NCBI RefSeq assembly: GCF_001187555.1
Contig: NZ_LFIJ01000002.1
Location: 683,920 to 747,919, forward strand
Origin: Gilvimarinus polysaccharolyticus
GTDB taxonomy: Bacteria; Pseudomonadota; Gammaproteobacteria; Pseudomonadales; Cellvibrionaceae
Direction of reading: 5' to 3'
Length of the DNA stretch: 64,000 nucleotides
This document shows, one piece after another, positions 34,174-43,468 of this stretch (positions within the stretch are counted from its first letter, which is position 1; each line of letters starts with the position of its first letter). The notes beneath the pieces were generated by a model that saw only the letters and a program-made list of their open reading frames with translations, was not told the origin of the DNA and searched no databases. The position numbers and the translations under genes were made by a program.

Positions 34174-34914
34174 TTAAGGGCAAAATTTAGGCTCTTCTGG
34201 GTTAAAAGCAGCGAGTACATCGGCCATATTATCGGCTGCGCGGACATTGTCGATCAAAATCACCTCGCGAGTATCGATGCGCTGGCGCAGTAAGCCAATC
34301 TGAGTAAACATGGCATCGTTATCGTTGACTCGGGTTTGCAAGTTGATGCGGCCCTGAGGTTTGCCATCGAGCCAGATTTCGGCGTAGCCAATGGCCGGGT
34401 CGGTTGACCAGTGTATGGTCATGGCGACATCGTGCCATACGCCAGCACTGGCAAAGCCGGGCTGGCTCCAGTAAGGCTCGGCGGCGTTTGAACGGCTAAA
34501 GCTTAAAGTGTCGCCAATTAGGTTAAAACGCATTTGTTGCTGCCAGCTGTTGTCCGATTCCCAATAGCCTATCTCGTGTTTTACCGCGAGCAGTGGTTCG
34601 GGTAAGAAAAAACTCCAGCCTAAAAAGGTGCTGTCGCCCTCACCGGTGGCCGCCGGCTTATAATTAAATTCGCTGCGATTAAGCGCCTCGTTGCCGTGCC
34701 AGAGGTACTGTTCGGCACCGGTAATAGCAATCTGCCCGGCGTACTCACCTTGGTATGTACAGCTTGTGGTCACGCTTGCTCCCACGGGGTTGCTGATGTA
34801 TGACCACTGGGACAAGTCGCCAGTTTCAAAGTCGGCCTGCCAGAGTATATCGGCCTGTGTGCTGGCCGCGGACAGGGTTAAAGCCATTAGGATGATGGGT
34901 AGGCGTGAGCGCAT
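34174..34914 (-). CDS. Secreted polysaccharide lyase-like protein (heparin-lyase I fold)
   Basis: The 246-residue product has a clean signal peptide (LPIILMALTLSAASTQAD, cleavage near residue 22). The mature protein looks like a beta-jelly-roll of the heparin lyase I/PL20-like superfamily: ILWQADFETGDLSQW at the start, STFLGWSFFLPEPL, the SAGVWHDVAMTIHWS strand and AEIWLDGKPQG near the C-terminus. Substrate and lyase activity are not proved; some members are only carbohydrate-binding. It lies divergently beside the type II secretion operon, and Cys residues (CTY, FCP at the end) could form a disulfide, fitting a secreted enzyme. Confidence 0.78.
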   Translation of the reverse strand: MRSRLPIILMALTLSAASTQADILWQADFETGDLSQWSYISNPVGASVTTSCTYQGEYAGQIAITGAEQYLWHGNEALNRSEFNYKPAATGEGDSTFLGWSFFLPEPLLAVKHEIGYWESDNSWQQQMRFNLIGDTLSFSRSNAAEPYWSQPGFASAGVWHDVAMTIHWSTDPAIGYAEIWLDGKPQGRINLQTRVNDNDAMFTQIGLLRQRIDTREVILIDNVRAADNMADVLAAFNPEEPKFCP

Positions 34915-35378
34915 GTTTGATTATCCTTCTTATGGGTGTAACAAAACGGGCGTATTAATGTTGGCGCGTAAAAACAAGTTTACCGGTCTAGCCTAGTAGA
35001 CGTTAAATAAACCGGCACAGGTGCATCTTCCAGCTAAATAGATGTAGCAATATAGCAAGCGGGTTACTCAGCGTCCAAACGGGTTGAGTGGACGGTTAAA
35101 AATTGTGTATTGAGTTGAATCTCGGCGGTAAAAAACGGTCACAATGGCTCTGTCGCGGCATTTATCGGATTATTGCTGTGCCAAAAAAGTTTTGCGTCAC
35201 ATCCCATTGGGGCATTTGTGGGCTTCGCTTTTCAACGGGTGTTGCAGTACAATCGGTCGGTTCCAGTGGATGGAAGGCAAATAAAAAGTTTGTATCTTCG
35301 GCACATACCGCTGCATGTAGGTTAGCCTGCAAGTTAAGAGCATAACGCTGTAAAACAGGCTCTAATAAACGAATACTT
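34915..35378. other. Intergenic region between the lyase and gsp operon
   Basis: This 464-bp gap separates the divergent lyase and gspC genes and must hold both promoters. I see no gene in it: the frames present are short and in non-coding style. A -10-like TACAAT lies at about 35250, roughly 130 bp ahead of gspC, without a convincing -35. No terminator, operator repeat or RNA gene was recognised. Confidence 0.5.
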
Positions 35379-36416
35379 ATGCAGAATTTCACAACGCAAA
35401 AACCCGGTATGACAGGCGGAGATCGGCTTGGCAATGTTCAGCGCCGCACCTCTCAAGCATTTCGCCGAGTTTCCGAGCGGCGCTGGAAACAGCTAGCAGG
35501 TCTTTTGATTCTGCTTTGGCTCACCCATTCACTGGCACAGCTGTTTTGGCTGTTGGTGCCGACCCCTGAGATTCCCGCTGCCGAAATTTCGGCTAATGCC
35601 CTGGTTAGTACTAACACTGGCCCGCGTATGGGCGACGTCAATATAAATGAATTGCGTCAGTTGTCACTGTTTGGCGCCGGTGCCGGCGCTGAGACAGAAG
35701 CCCAGGTTAACGAGCCGGTTCAACCATTGCAGCCGCAAATCGAAGATGAAGCGGTAGATACCAAGTTGTCGTTGGTGTTGAGTGGAATTATTGGCTCCAG
35801 CGTGGATGCGTCGGCTCGGGCTATTATTGCCGATGCAAAAGCTCAAGCCATATACGGCCCGGGTGATGAAATCGAAAACCAGCGCGGTGTGAAAGTTGCC
35901 AAAGTGTTGAGCCTGCGGGTTATTTTGGACAACAACGGCCAGTACGAATCGCTTTGGCTCTACAAAGAAGACCCTAACGTCCCGCGCCGACAAGTGCGTT
36001 ATGACCCACCGCCTGCTGCCAGCCGCAGCTGGGAAGGCGACGAACAACAATATAATGAAAATGACGAGACCGAAGCGGCGGTACAGGGCCCGCTTGAGGC
36101 CGATCAAGTCAATGCCACCAGCTCTGGTGCTGTAGTTGAGCAAATTAGCCAAAATTTATCGGATGTAGTGGCCTTTAATATTCACCGTGAAAACGGCCAG
36201 ATCAAAGGTTACCGAGTGCGCCCTGGGCGCAACCCCGACGCTTTTAATGCCGCGGGCCTTAAGGCGGGCGATGTGGTTACCGGTGTAAATGGCACCGCCT
36301 TGGATAATCCCGGCAAAATCATGGAAATTTATCGTAATTTGGGTCAAACCACTTCTGCCAGCCTCGAGATCGAGCGCGATGGTGAAACCGTGACTATTGA
36401 TGTGGAGCTAGAATAA
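35379..36416 (+). CDS. gspC: Type II secretion protein GspC
   Basis: GspC is the inner-membrane clamp that links the assembly platform to the secretin and recognises cargo. The 345-residue product has one TM segment (LAGLLILLWLTHSLAQLFWLL, in part about 42-60), a linker with Pro, the homology region (LSLVLSGIIGSSVDASARAII) and a C-terminal PDZ domain (YRVRPGRNPDAFNAAGLKAGDVVTGVNG and following). ATG 35379 is the natural start. It begins the 12-gene gsp operon, and the stop abuts the gspD start. Confidence 0.95.
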   Translation: MQNFTTQKPGMTGGDRLGNVQRRTSQAFRRVSERRWKQLAGLLILLWLTHSLAQLFWLLVPTPEIPAAEISANALVSTNTGPRMGDVNINELRQLSLFGAGAGAETEAQVNEPVQPLQPQIEDEAVDTKLSLVLSGIIGSSVDASARAIIADAKAQAIYGPGDEIENQRGVKVAKVLSLRVILDNNGQYESLWLYKEDPNVPRRQVRYDPPPAASRSWEGDEQQYNENDETEAAVQGPLEADQVNATSSGAVVEQISQNLSDVVAFNIHRENGQIKGYRVRPGRNPDAFNAAGLKAGDVVTGVNGTALDNPGKIMEIYRNLGQTTSASLEIERDGETVTIDVELE

Positions 36417-38489
36417 GTGAGGTTAGTAGTGAGATCGAGCGTCAAGCGAATCAAAGTCGCGCTGTTAGTGGCCAGCCTAGCGCTGCCAGCGGCGGTGATC
36501 AGTGCCGAGCAGACTTGGACGGTAAACTTTAAAGATTCCGATATCCAAGAGGTGATTAAATTTATCGCCGAGGCTACCGGTAAAACAATCGTTATCGACC
36601 CTAAAGTGCGCGGTCAGGTAAAAGTGATATCGAACGCCCCAGTAAATGGCGACGAGCTCTACGGTTTGTTTTTGTCGATCTTAGATGTGCACGGCTTTAC
36701 CGCTGTCGAAAATGGCGAGGTGGTGCGGATTGTGCCTAATCGCGATGCTCGTTCGCTGGCGATTCCGACCCAAGAAACAGGCACCAATCTTAACGCGCAA
36801 GATATGTATATGACCCAGGTAGTACAACTGGAGAACATTAGCGCCGCTAAATTGCTGCCGGTGTTGCGCCCGTTGGTGCCACAGCACGGGCATATATCAG
36901 CGTACGACCCAAGCAACGCCATTATCGTCACCGACACCCGCGCCAATATTGAGCGCCTGCTAAAAGTGATCGCGCAAATCGACAAAGCCGCAGTGGTTAG
37001 CACCGAGCTGGTAGAGCTGCGCTACGCGCAAGCCGATGCCATCGTTAAAGTGATTCAGCAGTTAGAAAAGCCCGATGCTCAGCGCGGTAATGCCAGTGCG
37101 CCAGTCACCGTGGTAGCCGATACTCGTATTAACGGTGTGTTGGTTAACGGCGATGATATGCAGCGCGAGCGCATTAAAATGCTGATTCGCCGCCTCGATC
37201 GGCCGCAAATCACCAACTCTAATGTGCGGGTCGAATACCTCAAGTACGCCAAAGCCGAGCAAGTTGCCACGGTGCTTAACGGCGTGTTGCAGAACATGCA
37301 AAAAATGGAAGCGGGAGACGGTAAGTCATCTTCTAGCAACCAAATTAAAGCCAGTGTTCAAGCCGATGAAGACACCAATGCCATTTTAATTACCGCCGAT
37401 GGCGATACTTTGCAATCGCTGATGGTGTTGGTCGAAAGTTTGGATATACGCCGCGCGCAAGTGTTGGTTGAGGCGATCATTGTCGAATTGGAAGAGGGCG
37501 ACTCGAAAGAGATTGGCATCGAGTGGATGTACAACGGTGGTGACTCCGGTTTTGGTAGCTCGACGTTGGGTGGCTCAGAGCGGGCCGCGTTGGGTAGTGT
37601 GGCCGCAGGGGTATTGGCCGATGACGATAGCGCCACGGCCACTCTTGCTTCCGGTCTCGCCGGAATTGCCGGCCAAGTCTTTGGGGTTGGTCGCATCGGT
37701 GGCAATACCGATATGCTGGCGGTATTAAAATTACTCAAAGAGAACGGCTCTACCAATATTCTATCGACGCCTAGTTTGCTTACCACCGATAACCACGAAG
37801 CCGAAATTTCGGTGGGTAAAAACGTCCCCTTTGTGACCGGCTCTTATACCGGCACGGGTACCGGTAGCAGTAACCCCACTAACCCTTTCCAAACAATAGA
37901 GCGTAAAGACGTAGGGATTTTGCTAACGGTTACGCCTCATGTAAACGACGGCGACACAGTGGTGATGGATATCGCGCAAGAAATTTCCAGTGTCGACCCT
38001 ACCTCAGACGCCAATGGTTTAATTACCAACACACGTAAAATTAACACCCAAGTGATGGCGGCCTCGGGGGCGATTATCGTACTGGGGGGGTTGATTCAGG
38101 ATAACGTCAGTATCAGTGAATCCAAAGTGCCGTTATTGGGTGATATTCCTATTTTAGGTAACTTATTTAAAAGCCAAAGCACGGTTAAAACAAAAACCAA
38201 CTTGATGGTATTTATTCGCGCCAGTGTGATGCCGGACGATGCGATGTTAACGGGTGCTACGGCTGATAAATATCGTCATATTCGCGAAGAAATGCTCGAG
38301 CGCCGCAGTAACACTAACTTGTTAACAAGACGAGACGATTTACCCATGTTGCCCGAGTGGGAGGAGCAACTGCGTCGGGTGCAAGCTCAGTATCAATACC
38401 AAGAAGAGGCCACCGAGCCCGATGACGCCACTGGCGGCGAAGCAGATAAAATTCCGCCCACCGAAGGCCGTGCTAAGGCCAAGGAGTAA
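36417..38489 (+). CDS. gspD: Type II secretion secretin GspD
   Basis: GspD forms the outer-membrane channel. The 690-residue product has a signal peptide (VALLVASLALPAAVISAE), N0 domain (WTVNFKDSDIQEVIKFIAEAT), KH-like N1-N3 domains, and the secretin core with ILSTPSLLTTDNHEAEISVG, the VPFVTGSY gate region and VPLLGDIPILGNLFKS at the C-terminal signature. An acidic tail (EEATEPDDATGGEADKI) ends the protein. The start is GTG 36417, the base directly after the gspC stop. No gspS pilotin is seen nearby. Confidence 0.96.
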   Translation: MRLVVRSSVKRIKVALLVASLALPAAVISAEQTWTVNFKDSDIQEVIKFIAEATGKTIVIDPKVRGQVKVISNAPVNGDELYGLFLSILDVHGFTAVENGEVVRIVPNRDARSLAIPTQETGTNLNAQDMYMTQVVQLENISAAKLLPVLRPLVPQHGHISAYDPSNAIIVTDTRANIERLLKVIAQIDKAAVVSTELVELRYAQADAIVKVIQQLEKPDAQRGNASAPVTVVADTRINGVLVNGDDMQRERIKMLIRRLDRPQITNSNVRVEYLKYAKAEQVATVLNGVLQNMQKMEAGDGKSSSSNQIKASVQADEDTNAILITADGDTLQSLMVLVESLDIRRAQVLVEAIIVELEEGDSKEIGIEWMYNGGDSGFGSSTLGGSERAALGSVAAGVLADDDSATATLASGLAGIAGQVFGVGRIGGNTDMLAVLKLLKENGSTNILSTPSLLTTDNHEAEISVGKNVPFVTGSYTGTGTGSSNPTNPFQTIERKDVGILLTVTPHVNDGDTVVMDIAQEISSVDPTSDANGLITNTRKINTQVMAASGAIIVLGGLIQDNVSISESKVPLLGDIPILGNLFKSQSTVKTKTNLMVFIRASVMPDDAMLTGATADKYRHIREEMLERRSNTNLLTRRDDLPMLPEWEEQLRRVQAQYQYQEEATEPDDATGGEADKIPPTEGRAKAKE

Positions 38490-38492
38490 GCG

Positions 38493-40049
38493 GTGAATAG
38501 CGAGATTTCTGAGCTGGCTGATATGCCCGAAGAGTTTGAGCAAAGCGCTATTGTTGAGGATGAAGAACAAGAGCTGGCCGCCAGCGCAGGTGACAGCCCG
38601 CGCCTGCCGTTTAGCTATGCCTCCGATCACGGCGTGATGATCGATCCAGAACAACCGCATACCGTGTTGCACAAGCCGGGCTTAACGCTCGATGTGCTGA
38701 CCGAGTTGTCGCGTTATTTTGACGGCGCTATGAGTCTTGAAGAGTTGCCCGCCGATGTGTTTCAGCAGCGCTTAACGCGCGAGTATCAAAGCAGTGATGG
38801 CGCCGCCCAGCGCGCCGCCGAAGACTTAGGCAACGAATTCGATTTATCCTCCATGGCCGATGATCTGGCCGACCGCACCGACCTTTTGGCCGGTGATGAT
38901 GACGCCCCCATCATCCGTTTGATTAACGCCATTCTCTCGCAAGCGGTGCGCGAAGAAGCCTCGGATATTCACTTAGAATCGTTTGAAGATCGCGTCTCTG
39001 TACGGTTTCGGATCGATGGCGTGTTGAGCGAGGTGCTCTCGCCCAAAGCCGAACTGGCACCGGTGCTGGTGTCGCGCCTAAAGGTTATGGCGCGACTGGA
39101 TATTGCCGAAAAACGCCTGCCACAAGATGGCCGTATTACCGTACGCTTGGCCGGTCACGCAGTGGATATTCGGGTGTCGACGATTCCCTCGGCGCACGGC
39201 GAGCGCATCGTGTTGCGGCTGTTAGATCAAGCCGCCGGCCAACTGTCGCTCAAAGATTTGCAAATGCCGCCGCAAGTGCAAGAGCGTTTTGCGCGCGCCT
39301 TGGGTCGGCCCCACGGTATTATTTTGGTGACTGGGCCGACCGGCTCGGGTAAAACCACCACGCTTTACTCGGGCTTGAGTCATATCAACCACCCGAGCCG
39401 CAATATTATGACCATTGAGGACCCTATCGAGTATTTGCTCCAGGGGATTGGCCAAACTCAGGTCAACAGCAAAGTCGATATGACTTTTGCCCGTGGCTTG
39501 CGCGCTATTTTGCGACAAGATCCGGATGTGGTGATGATCGGTGAGATTCGCGACTCAGAAACCGCCGATATTGCTATTCAAGCCAGTTTAACCGGTCACT
39601 TGGTGCTCTCAACTTTACACACCAACACCGCCATTGGCGCCATCATGCGTTTAAAAGACATGGGGGTAGAGCCCTTTTTACTCGCCTCCAGCGTTGAGGT
39701 CGTGATGGCCCAGCGCCTAGTGCGCAAGCTGTGCCAGGCGTGTAAAGAGCTTTACGAGCCGGTCGAGGCCGAGCGCGAGATGCTTAAACTGCCAGCTGGG
39801 CAAACGATTTATCGTCCCGCAGGTTGTAGCAAATGCAACCAAATGGGCTATCGCGGCCGTAAAGGGATTTACGAGTTGGTCGAAATCAACGAGCACATGC
39901 GCCACCTCATTCACGAAGAGGCCGGCGAGCAAGAGCTGATTGCCGAGGCGCGTAAGCATTCTGACTCCATTAGCGATGATGGCCGCCGCTTAGTTATCGA
40001 AGGCATCACCAGTCTAGAGGAGGTCCTGCGGGTTACCACCGCAGGTTAG
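38493..40049 (+). CDS. gspE: Type II secretion ATPase GspE
   Basis: GspE is the cytoplasmic hexameric ATPase that powers pseudopilus assembly. The 518-residue product has an N-terminal GspL-binding domain (to about 140), ATPase core with Walker A GPTGSGKTTT (about 280-289), Asp box, Walker B DVVMIGEIRDSETA (about 347) and His box TGHLVLSTLHTNT. A zinc-binding CxxC...CxxC (CQAC about 413, CSKC about 444) is present, typical of GspE. Start is GTG 38493, 3 bp after gspD. Confidence 0.96.
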   Translation: MNSEISELADMPEEFEQSAIVEDEEQELAASAGDSPRLPFSYASDHGVMIDPEQPHTVLHKPGLTLDVLTELSRYFDGAMSLEELPADVFQQRLTREYQSSDGAAQRAAEDLGNEFDLSSMADDLADRTDLLAGDDDAPIIRLINAILSQAVREEASDIHLESFEDRVSVRFRIDGVLSEVLSPKAELAPVLVSRLKVMARLDIAEKRLPQDGRITVRLAGHAVDIRVSTIPSAHGERIVLRLLDQAAGQLSLKDLQMPPQVQERFARALGRPHGIILVTGPTGSGKTTTLYSGLSHINHPSRNIMTIEDPIEYLLQGIGQTQVNSKVDMTFARGLRAILRQDPDVVMIGEIRDSETADIAIQASLTGHLVLSTLHTNTAIGAIMRLKDMGVEPFLLASSVEVVMAQRLVRKLCQACKELYEPVEAEREMLKLPAGQTIYRPAGCSKCNQMGYRGRKGIYELVEINEHMRHLIHEEAGEQELIAEARKHSDSISDDGRRLVIEGITSLEEVLRVTTAG

Positions 40050-40061
40050 GCCGAGAACCTT

Positions 40062-41297
40062 ATGGGAGCTTACAGTTATCGTGCGTTAAGCGAATCGGGT
40101 AAAACCGTTAAAGGAATGATGGAGGGCGACTCGGAGCGCCAAGTGCGCGCTCAGCTGCGTGCTAAAAAGCTAAAGCCGCTAGAAGTTAATGATGCCGGCA
40201 ATGCCAAAGTGCGCGGCGGTAATAACAGCAGCGGCCGTTTGAGTTTTTTGCCCACCGCCCAACCTAAACTTAAAAGCCGTGATTTAACACTCGTTACTCG
40301 TCAGTTAGCCTCTTTGATTAGTTCCGGCTTGCCGCTCGATGAAGCCTTGCAGGCCACTGCCAAACAGGCGCAACGGCCGGCGGTTAAACAAGTCGTGCTG
40401 CAGATTCGCACCAAAGTATTAGAGGGTTTTAGTTTTGCTCAAGCGCTGGCCGAACACCCCGGCTCGTTTGACGACATGTATCGCGCCATGGTGCGCGCCG
40501 GTGAAAGCTCAGGCTTTTTGGGCCCGGTGTTGGATCGCTTAGCCGAACATACGCTTAACTCACAGCAACTTAAATCGCGCCTGAAAACCGCCATGATCTA
40601 CCCGATCGTGCTGTTGGTGATGAGTGTCGCAGTGATTGTCGGGCTAATGGCGTTTGTCGTGCCAGATTTAGTCAGTTTGTTTAGCCACTCAAAACGTGAA
40701 TTGCCATTATTAACCCGCGGCTTAATTGCCAGCAGTGACTTTATTGTCAGCTATGGTATTTGGGTGTTGGTGGCGGTAGCCGCCGCCTTTTATGGAATTA
40801 AGCGGTGGCTTAAAAATAAAACGCGACAGCGCCGCTGGCACAAAATTATGCTCAAGTTGCCGGTTATCGGCAATGTGGTTAATCAATCTAATTCGGCCCG
40901 TTTTGCCGCGACCTTAAGTCTGTTAATGTCCAGTGGTGTACCGCTGCTGCAAGCGTTGCGTATTGCCGGTCAAGTGATGACTAACCTTGTGCTGCAAGAG
41001 GCTTGTGAGAATATCGCCAATCAGGTGCACGAGGGTGCTGCGCTTAATCGCGCTATGGAAAAAGCCAACTGCTTTCCGCCGCTGCTAGTGCAAATGGTGG
41101 CCAGTGGTGAAACCAACGGCACGTTGCCAACGCAATTAGAGCACGCTGCGCGCGATCAGCAGCGCGAGCTGGAAATGGTGTTGGCGGTATCATTAGGGCT
41201 GATGGAGCCGGCTACTATTGTCTTGATGGGCGGCGCGGTACTGGTCATTGTACTGGCAATTTTGCAGCCAATTTTTGAAATGAATAAAATGGTTTAG
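40062..41297 (+). CDS. gspF: Type II secretion platform protein GspF
   Basis: GspF is the polytopic inner-membrane platform that couples the ATPase to pseudopilin insertion. The 411-residue product has the two tandem cytoplasmic helical domains (LTLVTRQLASLISSGLPLDEAL and ARFAATLSLLMSSGVPLLQAL) and three TM segments (IVLLVMSVAVIVGLMAFVVP, VLVAVAAAFYGI and the C-terminal VLIVLAILQPIF in form). Start ATG 40062 is 12 bp after gspE. Architecture and length are normal. Confidence 0.95.
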   Translation: MGAYSYRALSESGKTVKGMMEGDSERQVRAQLRAKKLKPLEVNDAGNAKVRGGNNSSGRLSFLPTAQPKLKSRDLTLVTRQLASLISSGLPLDEALQATAKQAQRPAVKQVVLQIRTKVLEGFSFAQALAEHPGSFDDMYRAMVRAGESSGFLGPVLDRLAEHTLNSQQLKSRLKTAMIYPIVLLVMSVAVIVGLMAFVVPDLVSLFSHSKRELPLLTRGLIASSDFIVSYGIWVLVAVAAAFYGIKRWLKNKTRQRRWHKIMLKLPVIGNVVNQSNSARFAATLSLLMSSGVPLLQALRIAGQVMTNLVLQEACENIANQVHEGAALNRAMEKANCFPPLLVQMVASGETNGTLPTQLEHAARDQQRELEMVLAVSLGLMEPATIVLMGGAVLVIVLAILQPIFEMNKMV

Positions 41298-41396
41298 GGT
41301 AATTTAGCGCCCAACGTTAGGCCAATATAGTTTTGTAATATCTGTAATTAAAGGCTTGTTCTGTTAATTACTTATCGTTAACTAGAGGTACAACAA

Positions 41397-41843
41397 ATGA
41401 TGGCAACAACCGGCCGCCAGCGCGGCTTTAGTTTGATAGAAATTATGGTAGTGGTGGTCATTATTGGCCTGTTGGCGAGTATTGTCGCGCCAATGGTATT
41501 GGATCGCGCCGATGAAGCGCGCATCAATAAAGTTAAAGCCGATTTTAAAAACATTCAAACGGCGCTTAACCTTTACCGTATCGATAACTATGTTTATCCC
41601 TCCAGTGAGCAAGGTTTGGATGCTTTGGTGACTAAACCCGCCCTTAGCCCTGTGCCACGCAACTGGCGTGCAACCGGCTATCTCGATCAGCTGCCCATGG
41701 ACCCATGGGGCAGGCATTACTTATTTATTAGTCCGGGCGAGACTCGTGAGTACGATATTTACACGCTAGGCGCCGATGGCGTCACCGGTGGTGAAGGTCA
41801 GAGTACCGATATCAGCGTCTGGGATCAGCCCGAAGAGCAATAA
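41397..41843 (+). CDS. gspG: Major pseudopilin GspG
   Basis: GspG polymerises into the pseudopilus shaft. The 148-residue product has a short basic leader, prepilin cleavage site RQRG-FSLIE with Glu5, a hydrophobic helix (IMVVVVIIGLLASIVAPMVL) and the C-terminal calcium-binding beta region (DPWGRHYLFISPGETREYDIYTLGADG). Processing needs a prepilin peptidase, not found in this window. ATG 41397 is directly followed by a second ATG; either could serve. A 99-bp gap precedes it, the largest within the operon. Confidence 0.96.
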   Translation: MMATTGRQRGFSLIEIMVVVVIIGLLASIVAPMVLDRADEARINKVKADFKNIQTALNLYRIDNYVYPSSEQGLDALVTKPALSPVPRNWRATGYLDQLPMDPWGRHYLFISPGETREYDIYTLGADGVTGGEGQSTDISVWDQPEEQ

Positions 41844-41848
41844 TTGAT

Positions 41849-42403
41849 ATGTTGCGCCGCTCGCGCCAAACAGGTTTCACCCTGATCGAAATTATGATTG
41901 TGGTTATGATCATCGGTTTGAGTGCGGGTATGGCAACCCTGGCGTTTGCGCCAGATGACACCACCGAATTAGAAGAGGCGGTGGACAAATTTATCTTACA
42001 GGCCGAGTTTGTCGCCGAACAAACCGTACTCACCGGTGATGTGATTGGGCTGTTTGCCGAACCCCGTGCGGCCCGTGATGGTGATACTTGGTGCTATCAA
42101 TGGCGCCGGTTTCGCAACAGCAGTTGGCAGCCGGTGAGCGATTTTTTAGGTGATCAATGTCTGCGCTCGACACTGGAGCTGGAGCTGGTAATAGAGGGCG
42201 AGCCCTACGAGTACGACGAGCGCGAAACAACGCCTAAGCCGGTATTAATGTTTTATCCCAGCGGCGAATCTACCCGCTTAGAAATGGCCCTGTTCACCCG
42301 CTTTGACAGCGACCAAGTGGAACGCGTCGAGATCGACATGATGGGCGGTATTCGCTGGTTAAGCCGCGAGCAAGAGCTAGCCGAGCAGGAGCGTGAGCTG
42401 TGA
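41849..42403 (+). CDS. gspH: Minor pseudopilin GspH
   Basis: The 184-residue product has a prepilin leader RRSRQTG-FTLIE with Glu5, a TM helix (MIVVMIIGLSAGMATLAF) and the GspH-like globular domain containing EEAVDKFILQAEFVAEQTVLTGDVIGL and DTWCYQWRRF. GspH sits near the pseudopilus and binds the tip complex. An acidic helix (EQELAEQERE) ends the protein. It begins 5 bp after gspG and overlaps gspI by 4 bp (GTGA). Confidence 0.9.
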   Translation: MLRRSRQTGFTLIEIMIVVMIIGLSAGMATLAFAPDDTTELEEAVDKFILQAEFVAEQTVLTGDVIGLFAEPRAARDGDTWCYQWRRFRNSSWQPVSDFLGDQCLRSTLELELVIEGEPYEYDERETTPKPVLMFYPSGESTRLEMALFTRFDSDQVERVEIDMMGGIRWLSREQELAEQEREL

Positions 42404-42774
42404 AAAACCTGCGCGGCTTTACCTTAATTGAAGTGATGGTAGCGTTGGCGATTGTTGCCACCGCACTGCCGGCGCTGATGATGCTGATTACCAGCCAACT
42501 GCAAGGTGCGGGCTTTACTCGCGAAAAAACCCAAGCGTTTTGGATAGCCGAAAACCAACTGACGCGGCTGCAAATGCGCCGTGCATTGGTCGAGCAATAT
42601 AACCTGCCCGACACTCAAAATGGTGAGGTTACGCGCGGTGGTCAAAAGTGGTACTGGGAGTTAGAAACCCAAGAGACTGAGGTCGAAAATTTTAAACGAC
42701 TTGATATCCGCGTAGCATTGATCGATAACAAAGACGACTTTCTTGCGACCCTTACGGGGTTTATCAATGAATAA
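42400..42774 (+). CDS. gspI: Minor pseudopilin GspI
   Basis: GspI is a tip pseudopilin that nucleates the GspI-J-K complex. The 124-residue product has a very short leader MKNLRG-FTLIE with Glu5, followed by the hydrophobic helix VMVALAIVATALPALMMLI. The region AFWIAENQLTRLQMR is typical of GspI. Start is GTG 42400 inside the gspH stop. The end overlaps the gspJ start by 8 bp. Confidence 0.92.
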   Translation: MKNLRGFTLIEVMVALAIVATALPALMMLITSQLQGAGFTREKTQAFWIAENQLTRLQMRRALVEQYNLPDTQNGEVTRGGQKWYWELETQETEVENFKRLDIRVALIDNKDDFLATLTGFINE

Positions 42775-43468
42775 ACCTAGTCGTCAAAAAGGCTTTACGT
42801 TAGTTGAAGTGGTGGTCGTGGTGGCGATTACTGCCGTGATTATGACATTTAGTTTTCAAAGTTTTAGTGTCGCCTCGCGCAGCGCCACCGCCAGCGCCGA
42901 TGTTATGGCTCGGGTTAATGAACTGGATCGCACCTGGCAAGTGTTGGGACAGGATTTACGCAACATTCTAAACCCAGTAAACGCCAGTAATGACCCTAAC
43001 GTGGCCGGTGGCTTATTGCGCCCAGTGCGTGGCGCCAGCGTGTACGACAACATCTCGGCTGAACAGCTGGTGTTGCAGTTTACTCGCGCCAATTGGCTCA
43101 ACCCAATGAACCGCCCGCGCAGTGATTTGCAGCAAGTGATTTACCGCATAAAAGACGGTATTTTGTGGCGTGATTATCGCCCCGAGCGCAACCTGGCAAT
43201 CGCAGATTGGCAGTTTACCGAAGATATGATTCAGCAAAAAATGCTTACCGGTATTACTAAGTTGGAGCTGAGGTTTTTGTCTGAACAGCGCGCCCAGCAA
43301 CAGGACCAAGGCGTGCTAGAGGGCGACGATTACGCTCGCGATTGGGACGAGAGCTGGCCCGCGAGTGGCCAGAGCCAACTTGATACCAGCACGCCCTTGG
43401 CGGTGCTGATTACCATAGAGTTAGAAGATGGTTTGATGAGTGAGCGCCTATATGATTTGGCCCACTAA
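42767..43468 (+). CDS. gspJ: Minor pseudopilin GspJ
   Basis: GspJ forms the tip complex with GspI and GspK. The product has leader KPSRQKG-FTLVE with Glu5, a hydrophobic helix (VVVVVAITAVIMTF) and the GspJ region with VNELDRTWQVLGQDLRNILN and LVLQFTRANWLNPMNRPRSDLQQVIYRI in parts. I use ATG 42767, which gives the standard short leader and an 8-bp overlap with gspI; the longer frame upstream is a read-through. 233 residues is normal. Confidence 0.93.
   Translation: MNKPSRQKGFTLVEVVVVVAITAVIMTFSFQSFSVASRSATASADVMARVNELDRTWQVLGQDLRNILNPVNASNDPNVAGGLLRPVRGASVYDNISAEQLVLQFTRANWLNPMNRPRSDLQQVIYRIKDGILWRDYRPERNLAIADWQFTEDMIQQKMLTGITKLELRFLSEQRAQQQDQGVLEGDDYARDWDESWPASGQSQLDTSTPLAVLITIELEDGLMSERLYDLAH

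Noticed and set aside
35103-35345. An 80-codon plus-strand frame in the gap before gspC
   Set aside because: No ribosome-binding site, no family resemblance, and it occupies the expected promoter region.
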